Of a stretch of DNA of 64,000 nt, positions 54,601-64,000 are shown piece by piece. Each line of letters begins with the position of its first letter. Position 1 is the stretch's first letter. Position numbers and translations under genes: made by a program. The notes beneath the pieces were generated by a model. It was not told where the DNA came from. It ran no database searches and saw only the letters and a list, made by a program, of their open reading frames with translations. Origin of the DNA: Pseudophaeomoniella oleicola (lineage: Eukaryota > Ascomycota > Eurotiomycetes > Phaeomoniellales > Phaeomoniellaceae); assembly GCA_003868215.1 (NCBI GenBank), contig QWDQ01000003.1, forward strand, positions 840,763-904,762, read 5' to 3'.

Positions 54601-55129
54601 GAGAATATCTTCTAGATGCAATGAAGAGACTAAACAGTGCGTTGTATATACTGATACCTCTTGAACTATATATAGAGATAAGCTGTCCTCCACTGGTCAT
54701 CTAGTCCCTTCATGACGCGTTAGACAGTGTGAGACCGTCTCCTGTGATCGCGGCCTTTGAAAGGGCTTTGGCATCGCGAGTCAAGCTTGCAGTCTTCGAG
54801 CATTATAGTGAGATTGGGTTTGCTGCCTCTGCTTCATTTTGAGCAGACGCGAAATTTTTGATCCTTCAATCATCCTTGACTCACTGTGCAAGACAGACGT
54901 GTGTCGTCCGATAATGCAGGCCACTCTTTGCCGAAGTTCTTCTCAAAGTCTGCCGATGACTTGTATCCTTCATATTGCCATTTCAAAGCTTTCCAGTGCA
55001 ATCTTTCACCGACTAACCAATGTGGCATCAAAGAAACATCTGGCAGAGCTTCAAACAAGGGCAGTATTGATGCTGCACAGGTACTAGTGGTCGTGCAATA
55101 TCCTGGTATTTCAAAGATGTGCACGAAGG
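51698..55129. promoter_or_regulatory. Long (3.4 kb) gene-free stretch upstream of the PAS gene
   Basis: Between the PAS-gene ATG and the ARL1 stop, both on the minus strand. No open frame shows family motifs; the longest (52180-52623 minus, 147 codons) has a run of hydrophobic and Ser-rich residues but no recognisable pattern. Includes a 9-bp poly-G run near 52385. Could hold a long regulatory region, a non-coding transcript or a small intron-rich gene that I cannot see. Confidence 0.5.
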
Positions 55130-55888
55130 TCATGACTCGGACTGGATCGTCTGGACCAACCAGTCCATGCCTTCCTTGATACCCTTTCCATCAATTGCTG
55201 AGCATGCTACTATACTCCAATTCCTATCTCGAAGCTCGCCAAGTTTTAGTGCCTCAGAAATCTCTCCTGCACCTTGGGCCCCCGGCTGGTCCTGTTTATT
55301 GGCAAACACCAGAAGCGCGGCGTCGCGGAGTTCCTCTTCGTTCAACATTGCCGCCAATTCATCAGCGGCAGTCCCCAGGCGATCGATATCGGTCGAATCA
55401 ATTACAAAGATGACCGCTGCGGTATTCGCATAATAAGAGCGCCAATAGGGGCGAATGGACGTCTGGCCACCGAGATCCTAGGAATATCAGCTATGTTGAT
55501 AGGAGACAGATCGGAATCGCATACCCAGACACTCAAATTGAGGTTCCCGTATTGTACCGATCTAGATCTCATCAGAGAAGCGTGACAAGCTTCATTGCCT
55601 GACAAACTCACTCAACATTGAATCCAATAGTGGGATGGGTTGTGACGACCTCTCCGATCTAGGGCACACACGTTAGTAGACACAAGTAGCAAGAACGAAA
55701 TCTCTCTTACCTTCAACCTATAGAGCAACGTGGTCTTCCCAGCATTATCCTAAGAGCTCAGGGTTAGACTTGACACGAGTTTCGCAGCTTGTTCAGACGG
55801 CACCAACCAGGCCAAGTATAAGTATTCTGGTCTCTTTCTTAGCCCAAAGACCAAGGTTGGTCAACACACGCGACACGGAAGCTCCCAT
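55130..55888 (-). CDS. ARL1: ADP-ribosylation factor-like GTPase ARL1
   Basis: Small GTPase of the trans-Golgi, recruiting GRIP-domain golgins. Six-part message in five exons: 55888-55808, 55749-55711, 55658-55612, 55561-55525 and 55477-55130, giving 183 aa, the family length. Exon borders fall in conserved places: P-loop GLDNAGKTT spans the first junction, followed by LLYRLK, IGEVVTTHPTIGFNVE and LNLSVWDLGGQTSIRPYWR. The G-box NKQD and SAIDGKG are in the last exon. Gly2 in MGASVSRV is a myristoylation site. The first donor is GTTGGT, weak against the consensus, but only that border gives the invariant LGLDNAGKT. The other introns are 47-52 bp with ordinary sites. Ends LVQTIQSES. Confidence 0.94.
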
Positions 55889-56287
55889 CTTCCGGATTCA
55901 GATGCGCACTGTTGGCACCGGCTTCTCCGACCCTGACGGAGGAAATGAATGAAGCTCGCCTTCTCCTCGTCTTAATCTCAGAAGGCGGTAAGAGTGTATG
56001 CTGGAGTTTCGATGTTCTGGGGCTCCAGGTTGTTCCTATTGTTAGGATGGGGAAAGTATCGCGAGCGCAGGGTAGCTTTGAGAGGATCAAGGGAAACGCA
56101 ACTGCTTTGGACTTCAATTCCTGTTCTGTTGATTTTAATTGGGTCGTTTGGCGTTCGCGGGAGTCGTGATAGTCAGTGACCTCACCTGCATCGTTGAATG
56201 TTGCGCACCGCTGTGTTAAGTGCAACAACATGAATCCCGGTTATCGTTGATCCATACTCTAAGATAGTCATTCAGGGAACTCACGAT
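55889..56287. promoter_or_regulatory. Divergent promoter region, ARL1 / ARP8
   Basis: About 400 bp between divergent ATGs. No gene seen. Confidence 0.55.
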
Positions 56288-58658
56288 GGTCGCGAAGAAG
56301 TCTGCCAGGACTCCCAAAGATGAGGGTGAGTTCCTGCTCTTCACAACGTATGTCAATTACTTGACATGAGATTTGACGGAGACAGGCCTTGCGCGCACAG
56401 ATAACCAGATGGGCTTGACCAGCTGGCCCCAGATTCCACCCATTAACCAGAAGAATTACTATACGTAAGCTGCAGGACATTGAGTATGGAAGTCTTGATG
56501 CACTGACATTCATTAACAGGGATTACCTTAAGCGCGATGATCAGATCCTCGCATACCGTCTCCAACAAGAGGATGCGCGCAATCGCATGACCAAGAAAGC
56601 AAAAGATAGGGACCGCGCATTAGCTCTCGGGAATGCGCCTCCTACAGATGCCGACGGTGACCAGGAAATGGTGGACGACGAAGACGTTGACGGCGATGAA
56701 AGCGCAGGGCAAGAAGCGCCAGGATCGAGGGTCGTCGTTATCCACCCTGGCAGTCACAATCTTAGAATTGGCCTCTCCAGCGACGCCTTACCCAAGACGG
56801 TGCCGATGGTTATTGCCAAAAAGGCCCCCATGAACGAGTCTGAGGAGGGTGATGCTGAACCTCTACCGAAGCGCGTGAAACTCGATGACGAGACGTACCT
56901 CGAACCAGAAAAACAATTTGGCCCTGCAGTAAGTGCAAAAGGTTGATCTTGGAAGATTCACTAATGACCTTTACGTAGTTCGCAAAATTATATACCTCTA
57001 TGTGCAATGACTTGAAAGCGAGGATGCGACTTAACAAACGCCGAGTACTTCCAAATTCCAAAGAAATGGTCATCAACTACAACAGAAGGACACCACCAGA
57101 CACAATCCCCGAGCATAACGACCCTCTTCGCATTGAATGGACAGAGATACCTTCAACTGCGAAGGAAGCTCCCGAGTATATCACTGGAAGGGACGCCCTG
57201 CGTATCCCAGACAACTCCCGTCCCAGATACAAGTTGAATTGGCCACTTCGGCAAGGATGGGTGAACGAACGGGATTACAATTCAGCCCGCGTCATCTTTC
57301 AAGACATTCTACTGATAGTGACTGACGCTATAAAGACACAATTAGGCCTCAATCTTCGGACCCGCAGAGACTGGGCTCAATATGGCTGTGTTTTCATCAT
57401 TCCAGATTTGTATGAACGATCGTATGTAATCAATCTTCTCGATATGGGACTGCGGGACCTGGGCTTCCGCAAAGTCTGCTTCATCCAGGAAAGCCTGGCG
57501 GCTTCTTTCGGAGCTGGATATACTACAACCTGTATCGTCGATATAGGGGCTCAAAAAACATCCATATGCTGCGTGGAAGAAGGTATGTGTTTGGAGAATT
57601 CTCGAGTCAATCTCAAATTCGGCGGCGAAGATGTGACGAAAGCTTTTGTTAAGATGATGCTCTTTGACCATTTTCCATATGAAGACATCAATCTGAAGAG
57701 GAGATACGACTTCTTACTAGCCGAAGAGCTGAAACAGAAGTTTTGTACTATGAACGAAGGAGAAGTATCCGTGCAGTTGTTCGATTTTCACCTGAGAGCA
57801 TCCGGGCAAGATACGAGAAAGTACACTTTCAAGGCGTATGACGAACCCCTGCTCGCCCCCATGGGGTTCTTTACCCCAAATATATTTGAACATGAGGATA
57901 AGCTCATTCGTCGCCACCGTGTGATGGATCGGTCCTACGATTTATATGACGGGCAGCCGAACGACCCAACCTCACAGGCACAGGCAGACATATTGACGTT
58001 CATCGCTCCTCATCTAGTCGCCGCTGCTGAACTGCCCAACGGCCAAGCGAACGGAGAAACGAAAGACGTTACCAGTACACCGGTAAAACCCCAAGCCAAC
58101 CCCCAATTGAGCCGGGTGCAAGAAAGCGAGGCTACACCTCGATCGTCCGTAACTGGTTCCCCTGCCCCAGATGGCCAAGAAGGAGATGAAACGCCTGCTC
58201 CTAGACCAAGCGGGACTACGCCGCCACCGATTCCCAATGCAGGCTTCAATGCAGAGGCTGACGCACCGCCGGCCCCGCTTCCAATTGAGTATCGCGACGA
58301 TGTGCTCCCGGTCTTTCCCTTAGACAGTGCCATCGTAACGTCGATATCTTATGCGGCCAAGGGAGATGAGCGAAAGATGCGGGACTTCTATGGAGGAATA
58401 ATGGTGGTCGGTGGAGGCGGGCAAGTTCCTGGGTTTGCTCCTTTCTTGGAGGAGAAACTTCATGCGTTGCGACCGGCGTACGCCAAGGACATCATGATTG
58501 GGACGCCTCCCCGTGAACTCGATGCGCAGGTAGTGGCCTGGAAAGGGGCCAGTGTCTTTGGCAAACTATCAAACACCAATGACAGTTGGATAGGCCAAAT
58601 GGAGTATGATCGACTGGGAAGTCGGCTACTCGCGTATAAGTGCATGTGGGCCTGGTAA
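56288..58658 (+). CDS. ARP8: Actin-related protein 8 (INO80 complex)
   Basis: Nuclear actin-related subunit of the INO80 chromatin remodeller, contacting nucleosomal DNA and actin. Four exons: 56288-56327, 56386-56464, 56520-56928 and 56979-58658, giving 735 aa. The first exons encode MVAKKSARTPKDEG and LTSWPQIPPINQKNYYTDYL. The actin fold begins at RVVVIHPGSHNLRIGLSSDA, the Arp8 version of the phosphate-1 loop. Later blocks: VINLLDMGLRDLGFRKVCFI, QESLAASFGAG, IVDIGAQKTSICCVEEGMCL and VVGGGGQVPGFAPFLEEKL. An insert at about residues 520-600 is Pro/Thr/Ala-rich and disordered, as in other Arp8 proteins. Ends with YDRLGSRLLAYKCMWAW, the conserved C-terminus. Introns have good borders. Confidence 0.93.
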
Positions 58659-59637
58659 AAATGGAAGCGGATGGTAGTTATGGCTTCTGTGGGAGTGTCA
58701 ACCCGCGGAGAAAGTCAGTGCGATGGGAGTATGATGGCAAACGATCGTATGGTATACGAATCTCCATTGACCTTCCAACTTTCAATTTCCAATCTTTCCA
58801 ATCTTCTTGTTGATGCAGTGTCATAGTCCAACACGATGAGTCTTGCGGGATGTCCAATCTCCCTCGGCATCAAGACTCGGTGGTATCCCGCAGTCCCCCC
58901 GCATAACCATAATGAGCCGTTGTGGATCGCCCAGATGCGGGGATCAGGATATGGGGATCTTTCATTTGTGTCCGTAATCCATTTCGACGGTATCCTTGCA
59001 CAATATTCACACCGTTCCATCTTTCTGTCACCGGCCTTGATGAATTCACACTACGGCTAAATCTACTGAGAATATTTACCCTAACACCATGCAGAATCTA
59101 GCTTGACCTTTAACCGACATGCGTCATGACGATTATGAGATCCAGACAACAGTTTACGGTGTTGGTTCCAGGTTCTTAATGTCCGGAAGATCAGTGGCAG
59201 GAAACATCCCGCTTGTTTAATCACATCTAGATGGGCATGTAAGCTTTGGAACCGAAACAGAGAGGGCATTGCTATGCCTTCGCAATATGATCACAAGAGA
59301 ACCCGGCCCTTTCATGAGTAGTTTGACAGGGGTCGATGACCTCTCAGCGACGTCAATGAAGCCAGCCAAACTATATCTGACCAATGGTCCGATCTGAAAG
59401 TACACAGAGATCCAGGAACGGTTCCTACCTTGTCGATCTTTTCTTATTTCATGTCTAGGGATACTTGAATGTGGCCAGCAAGAACAGATTCCCCATGGCC
59501 TGACACTCCACACGATCAGCTTTTTAGGCACGAGGAAGAGGAAGCTGGAATTGAGATACCTTCTCGCAAATCATTCTCTCGGGTATAAAGGTGTTTCTCT
59601 GGTACGTCCGTGTCGAATTCCTGTCAAGTCACGCAAA
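58659..59637. other. Intergenic upstream of the GH51 gene
   Basis: Nearly 1 kb holding the ARP8 3' flank, one doubtful minus-strand frame (58715-59020) and the GH51 promoter with a pyrimidine stretch just before its start. No confident gene. Confidence 0.5.
58715..59020 (-). CDS. Doubtful small ORF, unknown function
   Basis: 101 codons on the minus strand starting MERCEYCARIPSKW. The composition is protein-like and there is an N-terminal CxxC, but no family is recognised, and it lies only 57 bp past the ARP8 stop on the opposite strand. It may be chance. Confidence 0.2.
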   Translation of the reverse strand: MERCEYCARIPSKWITDTNERSPYPDPRIWAIHNGSLWLCGGTAGYHRVLMPREIGHPARLIVLDYDTASTRRLERLEIESWKVNGDSYTIRSFAIILPSH

Positions 59638-62274
59638 ATGTTGACAACTCCTGTGTGCGTAGGTCTTGTGGCCGTCCTTCTTGGTGAACAGATTGGTGCT
59701 CAGCACGTTGGGGGCTATAGGAGACAATACCCAACAGTATCGACAGCATATGGCGGAACCCCTGGGCCTTCTACAATTGCTGCTGTGACCTCTACAGTGA
59801 GTGCCACGGCTCTGCCGTCGGTCGCCAGTAGTGGCACTTCTCAGTCCTCAGCAGTGGAGCCAACTCCTTCAGTCCTCGGCCAATACATTGACCTCACAGA
59901 GTACAATGGAACAGACACAGCTGTTGTACTGGATATAGCCACCACCAGTGGCGGCAGGAATAAGACGGCACCTTTATTATACGGATGGATGATCGAGGAT
60001 ATCAACGTAGGAATCATCTTAGCTCCGAGTAGCATAATGCTGACCTTGCTAGCACTCAGTGGATGGGGGCATATATGCTGAGCTGCTTGTTAATCGAGCC
60101 TTCCAGGGATCAGGCGCAATACTCGGGACTCTTCCTGGCATACCAGGAACTAGCATAATTACATCTGAGAACCCGATCCTGCCTTTCGGGCCTGTCATTA
60201 CAGGTTGGCAGGGTATTGGTGGAGTTAATCTAGCGCTTACACGTCTCCATCCGCTTTCTAATGAATTGCCTGTTACACTCGAGTTGGGTATGTTGCGCAT
60301 ACACCGAGAAGAGCGCTCTCAGCTGATAGGGAGCTAGATATTCCTTGGAACGCAACGGGGGAGGTAGGGATCTTGAACGAAGGTACGTCAATAAATCATT
60401 TCGGAACAAGGATTGCGTCTAACCGCGTGTAGGTTTCTGGGGCATCGACGTGCGACCAGGCGTCTACAATGCATCGTTCTACATTCTTGCAAACGGACCT
60501 CGCAACAACGGCACTCTCTCCCACATCGATGTCTCTCTGCGGTCGAATCTTACAGGACAGGTCTGGTCATCCTCAACGATTGAGCTTACAGGTGGAAACA
60601 TTTCAGATTTCTATTGGACCCAATTCACAACTCAAATTACAAATAATGCGACGGCACCTAACTCCAACAATACGTTCACTGTCACATTCGACGCAAGCGA
60701 GGTAGCTGGTGATACGTACTACTTCGGGTTACTCAGTTTGTTCCCAGAAACATACAAGAATAGGCCAAACGGTCTACGTAAAGACCTCGCAGCTGCTGTC
60801 AAAGACTTGGGAACAACCTTCTTGCGATTCCCTGGGGGTAACAACATTGAAGGGTATTCCATCGAACAACGCTGGAAATGGAATGAAACTATTGGGCCTC
60901 TAATCCACCGAAAAGGTCGTGTTGGCGATTGGGGATATTATAACACCGATGGCCTTGGCCTTCTTGAGTACCTCGAATGGTGCGAGGACCTAGAAATTGA
61001 ACCCCTCCTCGCCGTCTACGCTGGGTTCTCGCTCGATATCTGGGGCCAAGAAGGAACTTCTTTCCCTGAGGATCGAATGGACGATGTTCTTCAAGATATC
61101 CTCAACGAACTGGAATACTGTATGGGGGATACGTCGACTACATACGGTGCCCTACGAGCCGAACATGGTCATCCTGACCCCTTCCAGATCAATCACATCG
61201 AAGTCGGCAACGAAGACTGGTTCTCTTCTACCTACCCTTACAGATTCCCCATCCTTTACAACGGCATCAAGGCTGCTTACCCCAACATTACCCTCATCTC
61301 TACCGCCTATAACGAGAATGCAGACTATAACATCAGCATCCCCTCTGGTGGTATGTGGGATACACACCACTACGAAGAGCCAAGCTTCTTCGTCGGCGAA
61401 TTTGACTTTTGGGACAACTGGCAGGATGCAACCAATAACTCAGGTGTTACCGTCAACATTGGCGAATACGCCGCATTCCAGCTTGACACCCCCGTTGATA
61501 TCATTAACTACACGCTCAGCAATCCCGCCCATATCAGCCACCCGAACCTTGTCGGCGCCATCGCTGAAGCTGTGTATCTGATCGGTGCGGAACGAAATCC
61601 TAACACGGTCAAGATGTCCTCCTATGCCCCTTCATTCCAGAACCTGAACTGGATGAACTGGGACCCAGATCTCGTCGCTTTCACCGCGAACACAGATGAG
61701 ACAGTCCTTTCAGTCTCATGGTACAACCAACAGCTCCTCGCTCATTACCGCGGCACCGAGACCCTTCCCGTGACAACTATATCGGGGACCTTCAACCCAC
61801 TATGGTGGGTCGCTACCATCGACGAAAACAACGGGAACAGCATCTACTTCAAAGTTGTTAATTCCGGGAATAGTTCCATCCCGCTTACTCTCAATTTTGA
61901 TGCCATTTATACATCCGTTAACGGCACGATCTTGGTACGTTTCTATCCTCTCTCTTACCACTTCTTCCTTTTCACGCAAAGATCCTTCTTCCCCATCCAA
62001 AAGCACCCTCCGTCCTCTCTTGAAATCCGAGAACTACCACTAACCGCCATCCCTCTCCTACGAACAGACAGCACCCTCCCTCCTCTCCTACAACTACATC
62101 GGCAACGCAACAGCCGTTCATCCCATTCCAATCACCGGCCTCCCATCTCCCGGTAGCAGCAGCAGCGCCGCCCCCTACACCAATACCACGGGGCCTTCTT
62201 CGACGAACTCGACCACGGCATGGACATGGCAAGTGCCGAAATGGAGCGTCGTTGTGCTACAATTTAATATCTGA
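59638..62274 (+). CDS. Secreted alpha-L-arabinofuranosidase, GH51
   Basis: Releases arabinose from arabinan or arabinoxylan. Five exons: 59638-60006, 60053-60287, 60338-60382 (45 nt), 60433-61934 and 62068-62274, giving 785 aa. The first 20 or so residues (MLTTPVCVGLVAVLLGEQIG) form a signal peptide. A Ser/Thr-rich stretch (about 40-85) follows. The N-terminal sandwich has GWMIEDINHSVDGGIYAELL and NRAFQG. The TIM-barrel core holds FLRFPGGNNIEGY, acid/base Glu477 in IEVGNEDWF and nucleophile Glu561 in NIGEYAAF. The last exon restores YNYIGNATAVHPIPITGLPS and a Ser/Thr tail ending VPKWSVVVLQFNI; reading through the last donor gives a false C-terminus. Many N-x-S/T sequons fit a secreted glycoprotein. 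Confidence 0.93.
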
Positions 62275-63476
62275 ATTGCCTCTTCTTTTTTGTCTCATGC
62301 ATGATGGCGATGATGATGGAGATGTGGTTGACTTGTGGTTAGATTGGTTACTGCTGCTATGTAGGCAGAGAGGTCTACAGAGCAAATATCTACTCAAGTC
62401 TGCTCGCTACCCATGGGCATGGCCGCTCTAAACGCGTCTCTTTCGCGACATCTAGTGACCTCTACCCGCTGCGTAACTTGGCATCATTTTCTACCCTGAC
62501 CGCAACTCGGACTCTTATCAGCGTCTCACCACTTCTTAGGATCCTTACTTTGACACCTTAATTGGCGTAGACTGCTTTAAAGTGAGGTTTCTTTTTATTT
62601 ACTCAGAGAGTCACTTACTTACCTTTCAGCTATATCTCTCTCAAGATTATTGTTTCCCCCTCCTCCTCCGCCTCCTCATAACTCTTACAGTAATACGACG
62701 CATACACCGCGTGCTTGTGGAAATTCGAGAGCCCTCTTTCAACATTACGTCTTAAGAGCAATTTACAACTAAAACATGCTATTTTTCCCAGATTACGATA
62801 CTGTAAGGGGGCCTAATCTCTAAACGCGAAGCCTTCGTGGACGCCTCTCGAATATCTCCGCTCGACGCTCGAAGCCGAATCGTTACCTAAATCGGGCCTC
62901 GTCGTGATCCGCTGCAACGCCTACGAACGATGACGACGATGACGAGCCGAAATGGCAAATCTTTCTGTCGGCCGTCAAGACCGGCTCGGAGAGGTTTTCT
63001 GGAGAAAATCGAAAATCGATGTCCGAAAACGCAGGAAGTCGACGACGACAGGATCGCATTTTTTAAAGAGCGAATTTGATTGGACCGTGCTTGAAGATCC
63101 GTTGTTGCTGCTGCTGCTGCTGCGAGACGCCACGAAAGGAGCAAGCGAGCCAGCGAGCGGTTTTTGCAGTGGGTTGGTTGATACCCGTTGGAAGAGCCGA
63201 GACGGGTTCATGACCATGAACGACGCGCGTCGCCTTCCATCATTCACTCACTTACTCACTCACTCTTCGGATTCTCCACGATATAATTAGGATCTTCGTG
63301 TACGCGGACCGCAGTGTCCGTACCTACCTACCTAGACAGCGTTGTTGTCAATAAGAAGCAAAAGATCCCGATAACGACATTACATCGAGCATACTACCCA
63401 GGAGCAAGCTCCCTCCGGTTTTCATCACGCTCGTGAGACTTGGATTTGTGTCTCGATATCGACGGGATGGTGAAGA

Positions 63477-63510
<34 letters not shown>

Positions 63511-63576
63511 TTGTGAACGGCTCGAGGAAGAAGGAGAAGAAGAAGAAGAAGAGGAGAAGAAGAAGAAGAAGAAGAG
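63477..63576. repeat. (GAC)n and (GAA)n microsatellites
   Basis: About eleven GAC/ACG units, then a 15-bp gap with unique sequence, then a GAA/GAG tract of about 50 bp. Confidence 0.9.
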
Positions 63577-63846
63577 AACGAATCATACATGCGTAATTAC
63601 ATCTTATGATGGCGGCGTGCTTGGTGCCGTTTTTTCATCTACCCTCGATATCGATGATTGGTACGATGGGATCAAAGACTGGCGATATATCTATCGTCTC
63701 GACGACAACAACAACAAGTAAGCAGGGGAAAAGCGGTATGGTCCTACATACCTACCTACATAGGTATCTAATTACTGGCCGGCAGCATGTGAATATGGTG
63801 GTGGTGGTGGGAGACAAGGGAAGCTCTCTCTCTCCATCCTCCGTTT

Positions 63847-63850
<4 letters not shown>

Positions 63851-63895
<45 letters not shown>

Positions 63896-64000
63896 ACACA
63901 CCACCCCCCCCCCCCCACCCCCCCCCTCCCCCCCGCCCCCCCCACCCACACCCAACCCCCCCCCACCCCCGAGCGCGAGAGAGCCCCCCCTTCCCCCTGC
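63851..64000. repeat. Poly-C homopolymer and C-rich tail
   Basis: 45 consecutive C at 63851-63895, then about 100 bases with almost only C plus scattered A. Not telomeric (no TTAGGG). Such a run is often a sequencing or contig-end artefact. Confidence 0.85.

Larger units (their letters stand above)
62275..64000. other. Gene-free right end with microsatellites and poly-C
   Basis: No supported gene. Contains a (GAC)n tract at 63477-63510, a (GAA)n tract at 63526-63576, TACC repeats near 63320 and 63745, and a C-rich end. The frame 63440-63721 is mostly these repeats. Confidence 0.6.

Noticed and set aside
54870-55133. 87-codon minus-strand frame after ARL1
   Set aside because: Composition is protein-like, but it overlaps the ARL1 stop in another frame and lacks homology cues; probably 3' UTR.
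63440-63721. Open frame with Asp, Glu and Lys runs
   Set aside because: Made almost wholly of GAC and GAA microsatellites; no independent support for coding.
63752-63966. Glycine-rich frames on the minus strand
   Set aside because: Translation of the poly-C tract; likely artefact.
1-64000. tRNA, 5S rRNA, TPP riboswitch, CRISPR, transposase or telomere repeat
   Set aside because: Scanned intergenic stretches by eye for the tRNA B-box, 5S-like starts, TTAGGG arrays and transposase motifs; none convincing. A covariance-model search would be needed to exclude divergent RNAs.

Overview
The window is nuclear DNA from a filamentous ascomycete (Pezizomycotina). The evidence is many short introns (mostly 43-66 bp) with GTANGT/GTGAGT donors and CTNAY-type branch sites, a Zn2Cys6 regulator, fungal-type PMT, MFS, GH51 and ABC-B proteins, and compact genes on both strands. 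I cannot fix the class from sequence alone. Twenty-four genes are well supported and one small ORF is doubtful. All splice models were read by eye from frame, splice-site consensus and family conservation.

Left end (1-10.9 kb): a 5'-truncated ABC-B multidrug transporter is followed by a compact block that looks like a catabolic beta-ketoadipate cluster. It holds a fusion of tandem EthD/dimeric alpha-beta-barrel domains with an alpha/beta hydrolase, a seven-bladed-propeller (carboxy)muconate cyclase, an intradiol ring-cleavage dioxygenase with the catechol-type N-terminal domain, and a carboxymuconolactone decarboxylase-family protein. The cyclase and dioxygenase are divergent across a 1 kb promoter region. 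Together they could take a catechol-type diphenol to 3-oxoadipate. The domain fusion is the most interesting item in the window.

Middle (11-42 kb): mostly housekeeping. In order: dynein intermediate chain and ATP synthase subunit e (divergent, 326 bp apart), STT3 oligosaccharyltransferase, a conserved hypothetical protein, a Dal5-like MFS carrier, Pmt4 O-mannosyltransferase, a REX-type RNA exonuclease, Nop12, a Dep1/Sds3-type subunit of the Rpd3L deacetylase complex, COA3 (with an 8-nt first coding exon), Pta1/symplekin and threonine aldolase. STT3 and Pmt4 place both ER protein-glycosylation branches within 10 kb.

Right part (40-62 kb): a Zn2Cys6 transcription factor with a 3.3 kb upstream region, an archaemetzincin (M54), an ECM11-domain meiotic protein, a PAS-domain protein with a 3.4 kb upstream gap, ARL1 GTPase, Arp8 of INO80, and a secreted GH51 alpha-L-arabinofuranosidase. 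The last 1.7 kb is gene-free and ends in a 45-base C homopolymer and C-rich sequence that may be an assembly artefact.

Intergenic DNA repeatedly carries short palindromes built from TACTACGTAGTA and tetranucleotide TACC/GGTA tracts. I found no tRNA, rRNA, CRISPR array, transposase or telomeric repeat.
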